From assembly GCA_030847615.1 (NCBI GenBank), contig JAUMIR010000001.1, forward strand, positions 267,405,187-267,469,186: a DNA stretch of 64,000 bases, given 5' to 3'. Of the stretch, positions 54,755-64,000 are shown one piece after another. Source of the stretch: Gambelia wislizenii. Its lineage: Eukaryota > Chordata > Lepidosauria > Squamata > Crotaphytidae. The notes below the pieces were generated by a model. That model was not told where the DNA came from and searched no databases. It worked only from the letters and a program-made list of their open reading frames with translations. The translations under genes and the position numbers were made by a program. Within the stretch, counting starts at the first letter, position 1. Each line of letters begins with the position of its first letter.

Positions 54755-56443
54755 CCGCTAAAAAACTAAGCGCCAGCCGTATCCGTCGGAAGGCCTTGTC
54801 CAGTGACTTGGTGTCCAAGGCCTCGTCTTCCATCACCTCCTGGAGCCATATGATTGCTGCCCTGAGATGATAGCTGAAGCCAGGGATGCCCTCATCCCTA
54901 GGGCTGAGGCGTCATGAGACCTCCTCAGGGCGCTATCCGCTCTTTTTTGTCCAACTCCTTGAGGGTTCCCTCCCCCTCTTTGGGCGCTAGCGCATTGGAA
55001 ACCATGGATACCACCGGTCAGTCGGCCACTGGGGTCTTGAGCCTGTCCAAGATCTCCTTTGGGAAGTTGTACAGTCTCTGTGCCGCGGATGTGGCCCTTT
55101 TGCCCATCGCGGGGTTTGTCCCATTCCTCCACCACCAGGTTCCAGAAGGCTCCTGGGAAGGGGAATAGGTGGCCCTTTGGTTTCGTGGATGGCATGAGCG
55201 CTGCCACCTTCTCGCTCTTAGGGGGCTGAGAGTCCCCGTTCGGGTCTCATTGGGCCAAGGGGGGTGGTATCTCCAAGGCCTCTAAGGCCCTGCTTAGTAG
55301 GTAAGCTAGTTCTTCGCATTGAAAAACCCTGTCCATGCCTTCTGGCTCTGAAACATCTGAGTCAGAGAGTTCCCCAGGCTCCTTGTGGTGGAGGGCGCCA
55401 TCTGTGTCCCTGATGGGGTCCCCCCCTGTTGCCCCTGCTGCCAGGGCTAGGGCTTCCCCGTCTGAGGCTTCCCCAGACTCCTCTGAGGAGTGCCTAGGCG
55501 GGGGGCCTTTCATTTCCTGGAGGGTGGCTTGGCATGGGGACGTTGTTCCTGGGGTCCCCTGTTCCCTTTGTTTTTCCCCTTTTCCTTTCCTGTGCCTTTT
55601 CCCTTGGGGATCGTGGCCTTGCTGGGCACGGTTTTCCCCTTGGAGACTGTCCCCTTTGTGGGCTTCCTTTTCATTTTTGAAGCCTTAGGGTTGGACTTAC
55701 GATGGGGAACGGGGGGTAGGAGGGCATCCGTTAGCATTTTGAGAGCTGTACCGATGGCTTCCCTCCTAACAAGGGAGACATCCTCCTCCTCTGCAGACTC
55801 AGAAGCCTCTGAGTCTGTGGACTGAATGGAGCCCAGATCCTCTATCTCTCCTTCCAATTCAGATTCCTCTTCCCCGCTCCCCTCCGGGGTTGTTGTCACC
55901 TCCCCCTCGCTGGTGGGGGTCCCCCCCCCATTGCTTCCCTTGTGCCCCGCGCCTCCGTGACCCTGGCTGCCACCACCTCTGGGCTGGGGTGCATTCTGCT
56001 ATGATGGCCCTTATCTGATCTACGGTGGGGTCCCCCAGTACCTTGAGAGGGGCTCCTACCCCTTGCTGTGCGGCTGCGCTGGATCCTGGGTCCACCGCTC
56101 TGGTTCGGGAGGGAGAGGAGGCGTCTGCGCTCCCCGCGTCTCCTCTGGGCTTTACCGCCCGTTCGCCAGCCGCAGCGGTCGGGCTCCTCTCCTGCCGAGG
56201 CCTCTTTGCCTTTCCGGGCCGATGGCGGCGTCCGGACTTGGCCGGGGCACGGGGGTAGCCACCTGCCAGCGCCCTCTCGGCCTCCTTGGTGGCCTTCCTC
56301 TGTGGCACAGGTGAGGACCCTTGTGCCGAGGAAAGGCCCGCGGCTGGCCCTGCTTCCTCCGAACCACCATTGAGGGGGTTCTGGGAAGCCTCCTCCTCTT
56401 CCAAGCGTGGCTGCTCCAGCGCTGTGGAGGACTCCTTACTCAT
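54321..56443 (-). pseudogene. gag-like first ORF of the DIRS element, broken
   Basis: The likely start is Met at 56443 (MSKESSTALEQP) rather than the upstream Met at 56653, since the part before it looks like untranslated leader. The product would be the nucleic-acid-binding structural protein. Readable blocks are a basic, Pro/Ala-rich N-part, a Ser/Glu-rich acidic block (about 55810-55890), a Lys/Gly-rich block (55560-55650), an acidic block ending EIPPPLAQ, then FPFPGAFWNLVVEEWDKPRD, SLWVRHWDADAQTKNALATA and a basic Arg/Ser tail to the stop at 54321. These lie in several registers: changes near 55880-55860 and 55510, a TGA at about 55247 (likely CGA decay), and shifts near 55104, 54955 and 54860. 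The last 171 codons are open. Confidence 0.75.
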
Positions 56444-56702
56444 GGCGATGTCCCCGGGTTTGGATAGAAGTCTCCGGTGCCTGAGGGTGGGGGGGATGGG
56501 GAGAGCAAATTCGGAGTCTGGGAGAGGGGGGTTGAAAACCAGGCGAAGAGGAGGAAGATTTTTTTTTAAAATCAGAAGGAGTTGTAAGGAAATAAAAGGT
56601 GGATGGGGAGGAAAAAGGTAGGATGGGGGGGTAGAGTTAAAGGAAAAATCCAAGCACGTGGAGGAGCTTGTCCCTGATCTTCACTGGGCGAAATAGGAAG
56701 TT

Positions 56703-56827
56703 GAACTGGCCTCATGGAGGAGAACAAAGAGCTTAAAGATTCAAAGCTAGTTCAACTTCCTACTTTTCCGGGTGGTCCTAAGTTCCCAAGTGTTACGGAT
56801 TCTTCCTGCCATCTCACCCCTACAGAA
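56703..56827. repeat. DIRS right inverted terminal repeat (5' side of element)
   Basis: Reverse complement of 50989-51111. The tip reads 'ccatctcacccctacagaa' where the left end has 'ccattcaccctacagaa' in the same sense. The promoter for the element's transcript is expected at or near this end, but I see no certain core promoter. Confidence 0.93.
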
Positions 56828-56865
56828 ACAATATTCTCAAATCAGGAATATTTCTCTGAAATATT

Positions 56866-57540
56866 CATCCTAGGGGTTGCCTAAAGAGCAAAAACATTCC
56901 TCGTAGAATTTGAGGAAAATTCATTTTGTCCAAATGGGATCCTGCATCAATCCAACATATTCTGAAGGATGGGGGCAAAAAACTCCAAATATTCTGTACG
57001 AAAAGCCTTCATAGCTCATGGTTTTTCCCATTAAAAAAAAAAAAACTCCAAAGGAAATGCACATTCCCATGCATTGGGACAACTGATTCGTTTCGCTATG
57101 CATTCCCAATAAGAATGGAAGTGGAAAGCTGATTGGTCAAACATGCGCAAAGGGCAGAGCTTGCTGGCAAGGGACACACTGGGAACCACCATGTTGGTTA
57201 TTTGCCATAGCTATCGTGTGATGAGGTGATGAAACAGCCTTTTTTTCCTATTTATTAAAGTGGAAGATCACACTTCTGCACCTTAGATTTGCTTTTCAAA
57301 ATAAACTGCTGCAGCAACTGCTGATAATAAAAATGTGAGTAATTCAGTCACTCCTCCCATTTTGATTTGCATATAACATCCATTAAAGGAAGAAAATCTG
57401 TGTTTTAGATAGAAAGAAACTGAGAGCGTGCCAGATATGCACAGTTCTTGGGGGGGGGGGCTGTAATTTAATGGAGTCTTCGGTCTTATCAATATGGGGG
57501 GGGGATACAAACACGTTCAGAAAGGCTAGCGTTCACAATG
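56866..57540 (+). mobile_element. Family-X repeat, decayed copy
   Basis: 'gggttgcctaaagagcaaaa', 'tccaaatgggatcctgcatc', 'aatgcacattcccatgcatt' and 'agctgattggtcaaacatgc' line up with 47030-47610. It starts only about 40 bases from the right end of the DIRS element. Confidence 0.55.
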
Positions 57541-58345
57541 ATGCGAACTGCCTACATGGCCAAAAGACCCCCCCCCAAAAAAAACTCCACATGATCCTCT
57601 AGCTAGCTGGTGGCCACAAGTAATTTACTCACAATTTTTTACAGTTGTCCCTTCATATTCACTGGGGTTTAGTTCCAGGACCCCACGTGAATACCGAAAT
57701 CCGTGAATACTCAAGTCCCATTATATGCAATGGCATAGCAAAATGGTGTCCCTTATATAAAATGGCAAAATCAAGGTTTGCTATTAGGATTATTAGGAAT
57801 ATTAAAGAATATTTTCAAGCCGTGAATACTCAAATCCGTGAATATCAAATCCGTGAATGTGGAGGGACAACTGTATCTGCCGCCGCCAATTTTTTTTTTT
57901 AAAAAAAAAACACAGTTTCCCAGGGTGCACACAAGGTATACTTTGTATTTTCAAAGACAGATTTTTTAAAAAAAGAATTTAAAAGAGTATAAAATCACCA
58001 CTTAATTGACTTACCGGACCCTCACTTAGCCAAAAATCCAACGTGGTGGCCGCAGCTGCTTTCCCTCTTTGCTAGCCCCACCCCAACCTCATCCAGCCAA
58101 TCAGATTGCACTGCCTGTTTGTATTTGTGCAAATGTGAGTGTTCAAATGATCGCACATTCGCATGTCGTACGGAGCTTTTTTAAAAATCCGTATGAAGCC
58201 CTAGACGCACATGGACTTTGCAGTGGATTTTACTGCCCCCCTTCCAAATGACACATATTTGTGTGAATGGCCATTTGAACAGATCGCCATACATTCTCAT
58301 GCCATTAATATTTTTTGACTGTATAGACAGGACCTGTATATACAG
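57538..58345 (+). mobile_element. Family-X repeat with nested MITE
   Basis: Matches 27330-27893 on both sides of the MITE at 57640-57875: 'gttcacaatgatgcgaactg', 'cctacatggccaaaagac' on the left; 'tttgctagccccaccccaac', 'gcacattcgcatgtcgtacg' and 'gtatagacaggacctgtat' on the right. Confidence 0.65.
57640..57875 (+). mobile_element. Tigger-like MITE nested in family X
   Basis: The ends TACAGTTGTCCCTTCATATTC and GAATGTGGAGGGACAACTGTA are near-perfect 21-bp inverted repeats. The interior 'aatgcaatggcatagcaaaatgg'-type block and 'tattttcaagccgtgaatac' match 37007-37210. The cleanest copy in the window. Confidence 0.88.
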
Positions 58346-59334
58346 TTCATCAATTCCCCTGTGCATTTTTGAATTTATTTATTTTTTTATTTACAGAAAG
58401 AAGCGATTAGTCACACAGTCTGGTGAAGCAATGTAAACATCCAAGCAGGAGTCTGACTTTGCTTTTCCCTGACCCTACTGGGAGATGCAAAACCCTGTTC
58501 CCTAAAGCAGGAGTGCAAATTTCCTCCTGAGCTATCTGTGAAGTCTGTTTACAGGCTGTAACAAGCAACATGTGGCTAAGAGGAAGAGAAAGGGAAAACT
58601 GGGATTCTTTAAGACAACTGAGAATCCAGGAATGCAGAAGACTAGTAGTGGTAGTTCCTGCTGATCTGTAATGATTGGAGGCTATGCACCAGGGCCCCTA
58701 GTACAGCCTCCAAAGGGGGCTTCACTAAGGCTTTCAGTTTCAGAAACGTAGGCACGCCTTCTGTTGAGAACACAGAGGTTACACTCTGGTGATATCATTA
58801 AGCATAATACATCAACATCAACATTTATTCACAACAGTAGCCAAACACTAAATCTAACAAAAGATAAAACTATTTCCCTGGTTTACAAGCTCTGCTCTAA
58901 ACTGGGTGAAAAACCACTTTTCCCAGCTCTGATATGAACACATCTGCAAGCATAGTTATTAAGAACATGACGGTTATCATCCAACCAAAGAACCAAAGCA
59001 TTTTCCAACTTCTCCTTTGAATGGTAAAGTTGACAGTAGCCATGCCAAACCAGAGACAACAGAAAGTGGCAGAGGGAGGAAAGGACACAGACAGGTGTAT
59101 TTTTCAAGGTGATGCTCACATTCTGAGATTCCTGCCCTTTCACCTCAAGAACTAGAGAAGAAGTTCATGGGAACCCTATCCTAAACACGTGCTATGCAGA
59201 AGAAAATTCCAACATAAAAATGGCCATTCAGGCTCCTCAGAGTCTCTAAGAATTTCATTGGTCATTTTAATACTATTTCACACAAGCTGATCACTTCTAA
59301 TTTTTGAAAAGGCTATTTCAGGCCTGAAACATAC
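58346..59334. other. No gene seen
   Basis: Unique-looking sequence. The 86- and 63-codon frames near 58.9-59.1 kb have no signature. Confidence 0.5.
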
Positions 59335-59790
59335 CTGTGGTCCATGTACACTACAGAATTATAGTGCTACTATTCCACTTTAAAGTCCATGGTTCCATCC
59401 CATGGAATCCTGGGACTGGCAGTTTAGTTAGGCTCCTTTAGTCTCCTCAGCCAGAGCTCCTCTGGTGCCGCTGACCAAACTATAGACCCAAGGGCTGCTG
59501 CTACACTGCAGAAATAATGCAGTTTGACACCACTTTAATTATCATGGCTCCAATCTAGGGAATCTTGGGACTTGTAGCTTGTTGTGGCACTAGAGCTCTT
59601 TGACAAAGAAGGCTAGATAGCTCACAAAACTACATATCCCAGAATTCCACAGCATTGAGCCATTGCAGTTAAAGCGGTGTCAAACTGCATTATTTCTGCA
59701 GTGTGGCAGCAGCCCAGGATTCCATAAGATGGAACTATGGCAGTTAAAGTAGAATCATAGCAATATATTTCTGTAGTGTGAATGGGTACT
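59335..59790. mobile_element. Palindromic MITE (outer element)
   Basis: The left part 'acactacagaattatagtgc' with 'ccatggaatcctgggactgg' and the right part 'ggattccataagatggaact' with 'atatttctgtagtgtgaatg' form one decayed palindromic element. A related, cleaner element is inserted at 59492-59715. Confidence 0.65.
59492..59715. mobile_element. Palindromic MITE (inner element)
   Basis: The ends GGGCTGCTGCTACACTGCAG and CTGCAGTGTGGCAGCAGCCC match at 19 of 20 positions. Inside, 'ataatgcagtttgacaccac' faces 'gtgtcaaactgcattat'. Arms are more than 60 bp long with a short middle. No transposase. A target duplication is not clear. Confidence 0.85.
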
Positions 59791-60382
59791 GGGGCTCCCC
59801 AAATCATCTTTACATTGTAAACTGCACTCCCCCCCCCTGAGATTTTGGGGAGCATGATTGGCCATTTTTAAGCCAATATTTATTTTTCAGTGTGCAAAGT
59901 ATCAAGGTGTTGATAAATGGATGGGGGTAGCTGGCTAAGGTCTGGGGGAAGAGAGTAATGGACCTTGGCCCTACTGATGGGAGTTCATGCCTTTTACATT
60001 CCTGTTCAGATGCACACTAACCTAAGCTTAGATTTGCAGGGTTTATTAAAGAGAATCTGACATTTAGTGGTGTGGATTCCCCCCTCCCTTTTTTAAACTT
60101 TCAGAGAGGTTTCAGTCTCATTAAGAATTCCAGAGATCAAACTGACCTCAACAAATGCTGTCTTTAAACGCACAAACACTCCCACACAGAAACTAAGATT
60201 GCCTGTACATTTTTCTACAAAGTGTTAACATTGCTCAGACTCAGGAAATTTCTGCTTATGAACTCTCAGTACAGGAATCTACCAGACTGCAGAAGACAGA
60301 CATGGATCAGAACATAGGTAGATATATAAATACGCTATACAACACTATCAAATTACTGTTATTGTTATGACTAAAAAGAGAA
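59791..60382. other. No gene seen
   Basis: Unique-looking sequence. Nothing recognised. Confidence 0.5.
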
Positions 60383-60605
60383 CCAGTGTGGTGTAGTGGT
60401 TTGAGCATTGGACTACAACTCTGGAGATCAGAGTTTGAATCGCCATTCACTCATGGAAACCCACTGGGTGACCTTGGGCAAGTTACACTCTCTCAGCCTC
60501 AGCAGAAGGCAATGACAAACCCCCTCTGAACAAATCTTGCCAAGAAAACCATGTGATAGGTTCACATTACGGTCAAGTTGAAAATAACTTGGTGCACAAC
60601 AACAA
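60383..60605 (+). mobile_element. tRNA-derived SINE, best-preserved copy
   Basis: The head 'gtgtggtgtagtggtttgag' carries an A box and 'cagagtttgaatcgcc' the B box of a pol III promoter. The body is 'catggaaacccactgggtg', 'accttgggcaagttacact', 'cagcctcagcagaaggcaat' and 'cccctctgaacaaatcttg', and the tail ends in 'gtgcacaacaacaa'. Used here as the reference for the other copies. Confidence 0.9.
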
Positions 60606-61548
60606 TGACTAAACAAGAAGTGTATGGAGGGCCTGGTATACTCTAATAAAATGCTTTGCACAGACATACATTGCATTCTTGGAGGTTTGCTGTCTTCACA
60701 AGTTTGGCTCCAGTTGTGGGGCTTTCTTTTTTCCCATAGGAGAAAATGAATGGTTGTCATTCATTCTTATGTAAATTACAAAGTTCTAGAGGGATGCTAT
60801 TAGGGTGGTCCCAATCTGAAACATCTGGCACTGCCACCATCACATCTAGTTAGTTCTTCATTACACTAGAGTATGACTGAGAACTGACATATAGATCACA
60901 TATTACCGTACTGATCTGTGGAACTGACAGATTACCCAGTCTCTGCAGGGTTTCCTTTTTAGCTCTGTGCCTCCTATGTTCTTATATACGTTCTGTGAAC
61001 ATATTTTTTTTTTCCTTTCTATGGATGTTGTGTACAGAATAACTGATATTATTATCAGTTGTGCATCATCCTGGAGGCCCAGGTGGGTTGAGAGGTAGTT
61101 AATAAAAATGTCTTGAATGGGTGAATAAATAAATAAAATTTGCTATTTTGTTTTGGGTTTGGGGGTATACCTGGTCTCTGAGCAAAGTGTTTTACATGTC
61201 ATGAGAGATTATTATTCTTCCTTTCTTCCTAATGTAAAAAGACATTTGTGGAAAACAATTATCAATAAGCTACATAATTTACTACAGTAATTCTATTTAC
61301 TGTGCCGAAACATTTTAGAATAGGGCTCACTCAGCCCTTCAAATGGCAATAATTCGAAGTCAACTGTACTATGCTTAGAAATGTATAGGCCTGAAAACAC
61401 ATAGAAAATACATGAAAAGATGTTCCTTTCCTAGGTTTAACAGGGAAATATTGATTTCAGGAGCAAAGATAAAAACAGTCTTTCAAATGTATCATGCTTC
61501 AGCACGCTTCAGCATGAATCTTTTAATACTGTTTTAGAAATGTTCATA
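60606..61548. other. No gene; LINE-tail-like patch near 61060-61140
   Basis: 'catcctggaggcccaggtgg' followed by an A/T-rich tail with 'aataaataaataaaatt' resembles a LINE 3' end. Otherwise nothing. Confidence 0.4.
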
Positions 61549-61632
61549 GAATATAGAATCATAGAATTGGAAGAGATCAGAAGGGCCATCCAGTCCAACC
61601 CCCTGCCACGCAGGAATACATAATCAAATCAT
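61549..61632 (-). mobile_element. CR1 3' tip, antisense
   Basis: 'atagaatcatagaattggaa', 'ggccatccagtccaaccccc' and 'tgccacgcaggaataca' are the reverse complement of the CR1 end at 31255-31325. Confidence 0.85.
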
Positions 61633-61639
61633 TCCTGGC

Positions 61640-62370
61640 ATGTGTTGACATGGAAGTGAAAGATGAAGAGAGAATGGGATATTTAAGGTCTCAAATTTGT
61701 AAAGAGAAGTTTTGGGGAAATTAGACTGGAAGAAACAAAGGATTATAAACTATTTCTAGGAAGGGGTTAGAGAAAAATTTGGCTTAACAACCAAACATCA
61801 TAGAAAAGAGTTTAAGGGATTGGAAAAGAAGCCTGAAGAAACATATATGCAATTAGGTTGTAGACTGGAGAAGCTGTTGCGAAACGAGATTGATGGGTCC
61901 AAGACTGAAACTAAAGAAGATGTAATAAATTTATTTGAATGGAAACAGATTTATAACATCTTAACTCAAGATTTTAGGTGGCTGGTGCAGGACAAACAAC
62001 CAAAAACTGTGGCAAAGGCAGCTGAAATAATGGATTACGGTATCTGGAGTTAATAAGAGGTGAAAGAGAGAAAAGACCTTTTCCCCTCAGAAACAGAATC
62101 AGAACCTTCTGATGAAAGACCCCACAGAAACTGGTTGTGGTGAGAGAGTACCAGAGGTAAAAGTGTGTGGCTGAAATGAAGAAAGTTTTAGGGTCAGCCT
62201 AGAAACCAGATCAAATATGGGAATTAAAATTTGTTTTAAGTGTGGACGCGTGGAGCTCATGCAGTATAACTGCCCAGTCACAATTAAAAGAAATGTAACT
62301 ATGAGTCAAAATCAAGTAAATCTTGTGAGGAGGATTCAGTCTGAGGGGGCATACAAAGAATTAACTCCTC
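61640..62370 (+). pseudogene. Gag remnant of an LTR retrotransposon (SCAN-related)
   Basis: The frame 61820-62053 encodes a helical block with KKPEETYMQLGCRLEKLL, EDVINLFEWKQIYNIL and DKQPKTVAKAAEIMD. This resembles the capsid C-terminal region of Ty3-type Gag from which the vertebrate SCAN domain derives. About 180 bases further, in another register, a zinc-knuckle-like motif reads CFKCGRVELMQYNC (62232-62273), the CX2CX4HX4C pattern with Leu in place of His. No pol and no LTR are seen. Frameshifts, stops and the lost His make it dead. Confidence 0.55.
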
Positions 62371-63700
62371 TTCTACTGAAAGGTTGAAATCCAGTGAGGT
62401 TGCCAATGAAACAGAGGCACCCTGATGCTGACCACTCAAAACAGCTCTGCTGAACAGTTTTGTGTGAATGCAACAGCCTTAGCCAGAAAAGCCTTCTTTG
62501 CTACCTTTATTGCCCCACCATAGACCATCAGATAGATTTTGGCCTGTTTTAGGTTGGAGTCACTCTGAGTTTTCTGCTACTTTCACTCTAGTCTCTGTCT
62601 CACTCATTTCATTGCTGCCAGCTCCTTAGAAAACCAGTGGGCTGGTCTAACTGCACTCCATAAAAAGGGACACTTAGGAGTGATCATGTCTACCAGCCTG
62701 CTCATTTCCCCATTCCAGAGATCAACCAGGCCTCTGACAGGGTCACCTGCAAAGGAAGCAGGAAAACTCCTCAAGAGCTATCAGGAATTCATTTGGATCC
62801 ATAAGCCTCCTGGGGCAGACCGTCTAAATGGGTCCCCTACCCCTGCAGCAAGTCTAAACCTGACCAAGAAGCAATCTCTCCATAGCAACAGAACAGCAGA
62901 AAGCTCCTCCATTCCCCTCCTTTACAGAAAACAAGGTCTAGAGCAAGGATGGGGAACCTTTGGCCTTCTAGATGTTTTGGACTTCAACTTGCACAGGTCA
63001 TAGCATGGCCAGTGGTGTGGAATTATGGGAATTATAGTCCAAAACATCTAGAGGGCCAAAGGTTCTCCACTCCTGGACTCTAGAGTGTGCCTTAGCAGTA
63101 TGAGTGGGACATACCAGTTGGGACAGACCCATGAGTGTCATGGCAGACATGAAGTCCTGAGCCACTCCTGACAGGAGTAGCCTCAGCATGGATGTTGAAG
63201 TCTGCCAGCATCACAAGCCATGGAAACTCCAACATCACCCCCGAGACCACTCCAGCTAGCTCAGAAAGGGAGACTGTTGAGCAACAAGGTGGACAGCCCA
63301 CCAACAGAATCCCTAATCTGCCCTGCTACCCACCTTTAAATACACACACTCAAACCCTACAGACTGAGGGATAGGGTGCCTGGTCAGGAGGATATTGTTC
63401 CAAAAGACCACTGCAACTCCACCTCCCTCCCCCCAGGTCTCATCTGCTGCTGCATAGAAAATCCTGGTGGGCAAAGCTGAGAAAGATTAACCCACCCACC
63501 CCCATTCTCATTCAACCAGATATCTGTAATACAAAGCAAGTCAGCATGTTCATCAAAAATCCAGTCCTGAATGGCAACTCTTTTACAATTCAACGGGCAA
63601 GGTAAACAGCACCTGCCCCCAGAATCCATTACTGAGCATGTGTGAACAGCAAAACAGAAAGAAAAGGGACGATCAGCCTGCCTCACCAGGTACCCCTAGA
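62371..63700 (-). mobile_element. L2 retrotransposon endonuclease region, antisense, with nested MITE
   Basis: On the minus strand from 63700: VNLSQLCPPGFSM, then LVMLADFNIHAEATPVRSG (AP-endonuclease motif with the GDFN-type Asp-Phe-Asn block) and GLSQLVCPTHTAKAH. After the MITE come linker codons reading DPNEFLIALEEF and an AKKAFF-like block. The order fits the L2 endonuclease and the linker before the RT. Frames change several times. Confidence 0.75.
62944..63077. mobile_element. hAT-like palindromic MITE, nested in L2
   Basis: 'aaggatggggaacctttgg', 'cttctagatgttttggact' at the left is mirrored by 'agtccaaaacatctagaggg', 'ccaaaggttctccactcctg' at the right, almost end to end. Flanks are GTCTAGAG (62936-62943) and CTCTAGAG (63078-63085), an 8-bp duplication with one mismatch, as expected of hAT elements. 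Confidence 0.8.
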
Positions 63701-64000
63701 ATGTAAAAAAAGCATAGACCTGTACGGTAGACACCCAAAACAGAAATAATAAGAGAAGGGGAAACTAGTGGAAGAAAAAGCCATCCCTAGACACATTTTG
63801 GAAGAAACCTTCAAGTGGTCTTCTGAAGGTTAAAAACATTTTTGTTTACTTATGCTAGGCTTACCTGAGATGATTGTTTAATTTCACATGTACATATTGT
63901 TATGCTTTGTATATCTATATATATAATTCTCTTTGGTATGTTGCTGTTCCCAGTGTGCTGATTGGCTGCTTGGGAAACATACCCGACCAATCGTAGTGCT
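63701..64000. other. No gene seen
   Basis: AT-rich sequence with a short (TATA) run near 63915. Nothing recognised. Confidence 0.5.

Larger units (their letters stand above)
50959..56827 (-). mobile_element. DIRS-type tyrosine-recombinase retrotransposon, structurally complete
   Basis: A 5.87-kb element read right to left. It has inverted terminal repeats (50989-51111 and 56703-56827), a unique left extension (50959-50988), an internal complementary region (51237-51345), a gag region, an RT/RNase H frame and a tyrosine recombinase frame. DIRS elements replicate through a circular intermediate that the recombinase inserts, without target-site duplication. Here both flanks share only 'agaa', and no duplication is seen. 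Composition is more GC-rich and CpG-containing than the surroundings. Intact architecture and about 96% similar ends suggest a fairly recent insertion, although gag and one recombinase catalytic residue are damaged. Confidence 0.95.

Noticed and set aside
50940..56840. Target-site duplication around the DIRS element
   Set aside because: The flanks share only 'agaa', which is part of the recombination junction. DIRS elements do not make target duplications.

Overview
The window looks like intergenic or deep intronic DNA of a squamate reptile, plausibly an iguanian lizard. The grounds are the mixture of repeats: CR1, L2, L1 and other non-LTR retrotransposon fragments, tRNA-derived and 5S rRNA-derived SINEs, a DIRS-type tyrosine-recombinase retrotransposon, and many short palindromic DNA transposons. 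Much of the rest is AT-rich and carries simple repeats. I recognise no host protein exon, tRNA gene or rRNA gene, and nothing prokaryotic. The taxon is an inference, because no host gene anchors it.

Layout. 0-15 kb: an end of a Tigger-like MITE, an antisense non-LTR RT fragment (1.7-3.0 kb), several MITEs and SINEs, a hAT-like element with a perfect 8-bp target duplication (10.5-11.5 kb), a 104-bp hairpin, an antisense L1 3' end (12.6-13.6 kb) and a 5S-derived SINE. 15-34 kb: an L2 copy cut in its RT active-site motif by a MITE with a 3-bp target duplication, a second non-LTR RT fragment, a MITE split by LINE tails, another 5S SINE, and an L2 invaded by a CR1. 34-36 kb: a 232-bp tandem duplication whose second copy was hit by a truncated LINE that itself carries a tRNA-SINE. 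36-50 kb: MITEs and SINEs, a recurrent unclassified repeat ('family X'), and a GC-rich minisatellite inside a Tigger-like MITE.

The main object is a 5.87-kb DIRS-type retrotransposon at 50,959-56,827, read on the minus strand. It has inverted terminal repeats, an internal complementary region that joins copies of both ends, a damaged gag, an open RT/RNase H/methyltransferase-like frame, and an open tyrosine recombinase frame overlapping it by about 600 codons. RT and RNase H catalytic residues are present, but the recombinase has His where the second catalytic Arg is expected, so this copy is probably dead or needs help in trans. From 56.8 kb to the end there are more family-X and palindromic MITE copies, a SINE, a SCAN-related Gag remnant, and an antisense L2 endonuclease region with a nested hAT-like MITE.

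Nothing here forms an operon or pathway. The interest lies in the DIRS element and in the nested insertions, several of which can be dated relative to one another by their target-site duplications.
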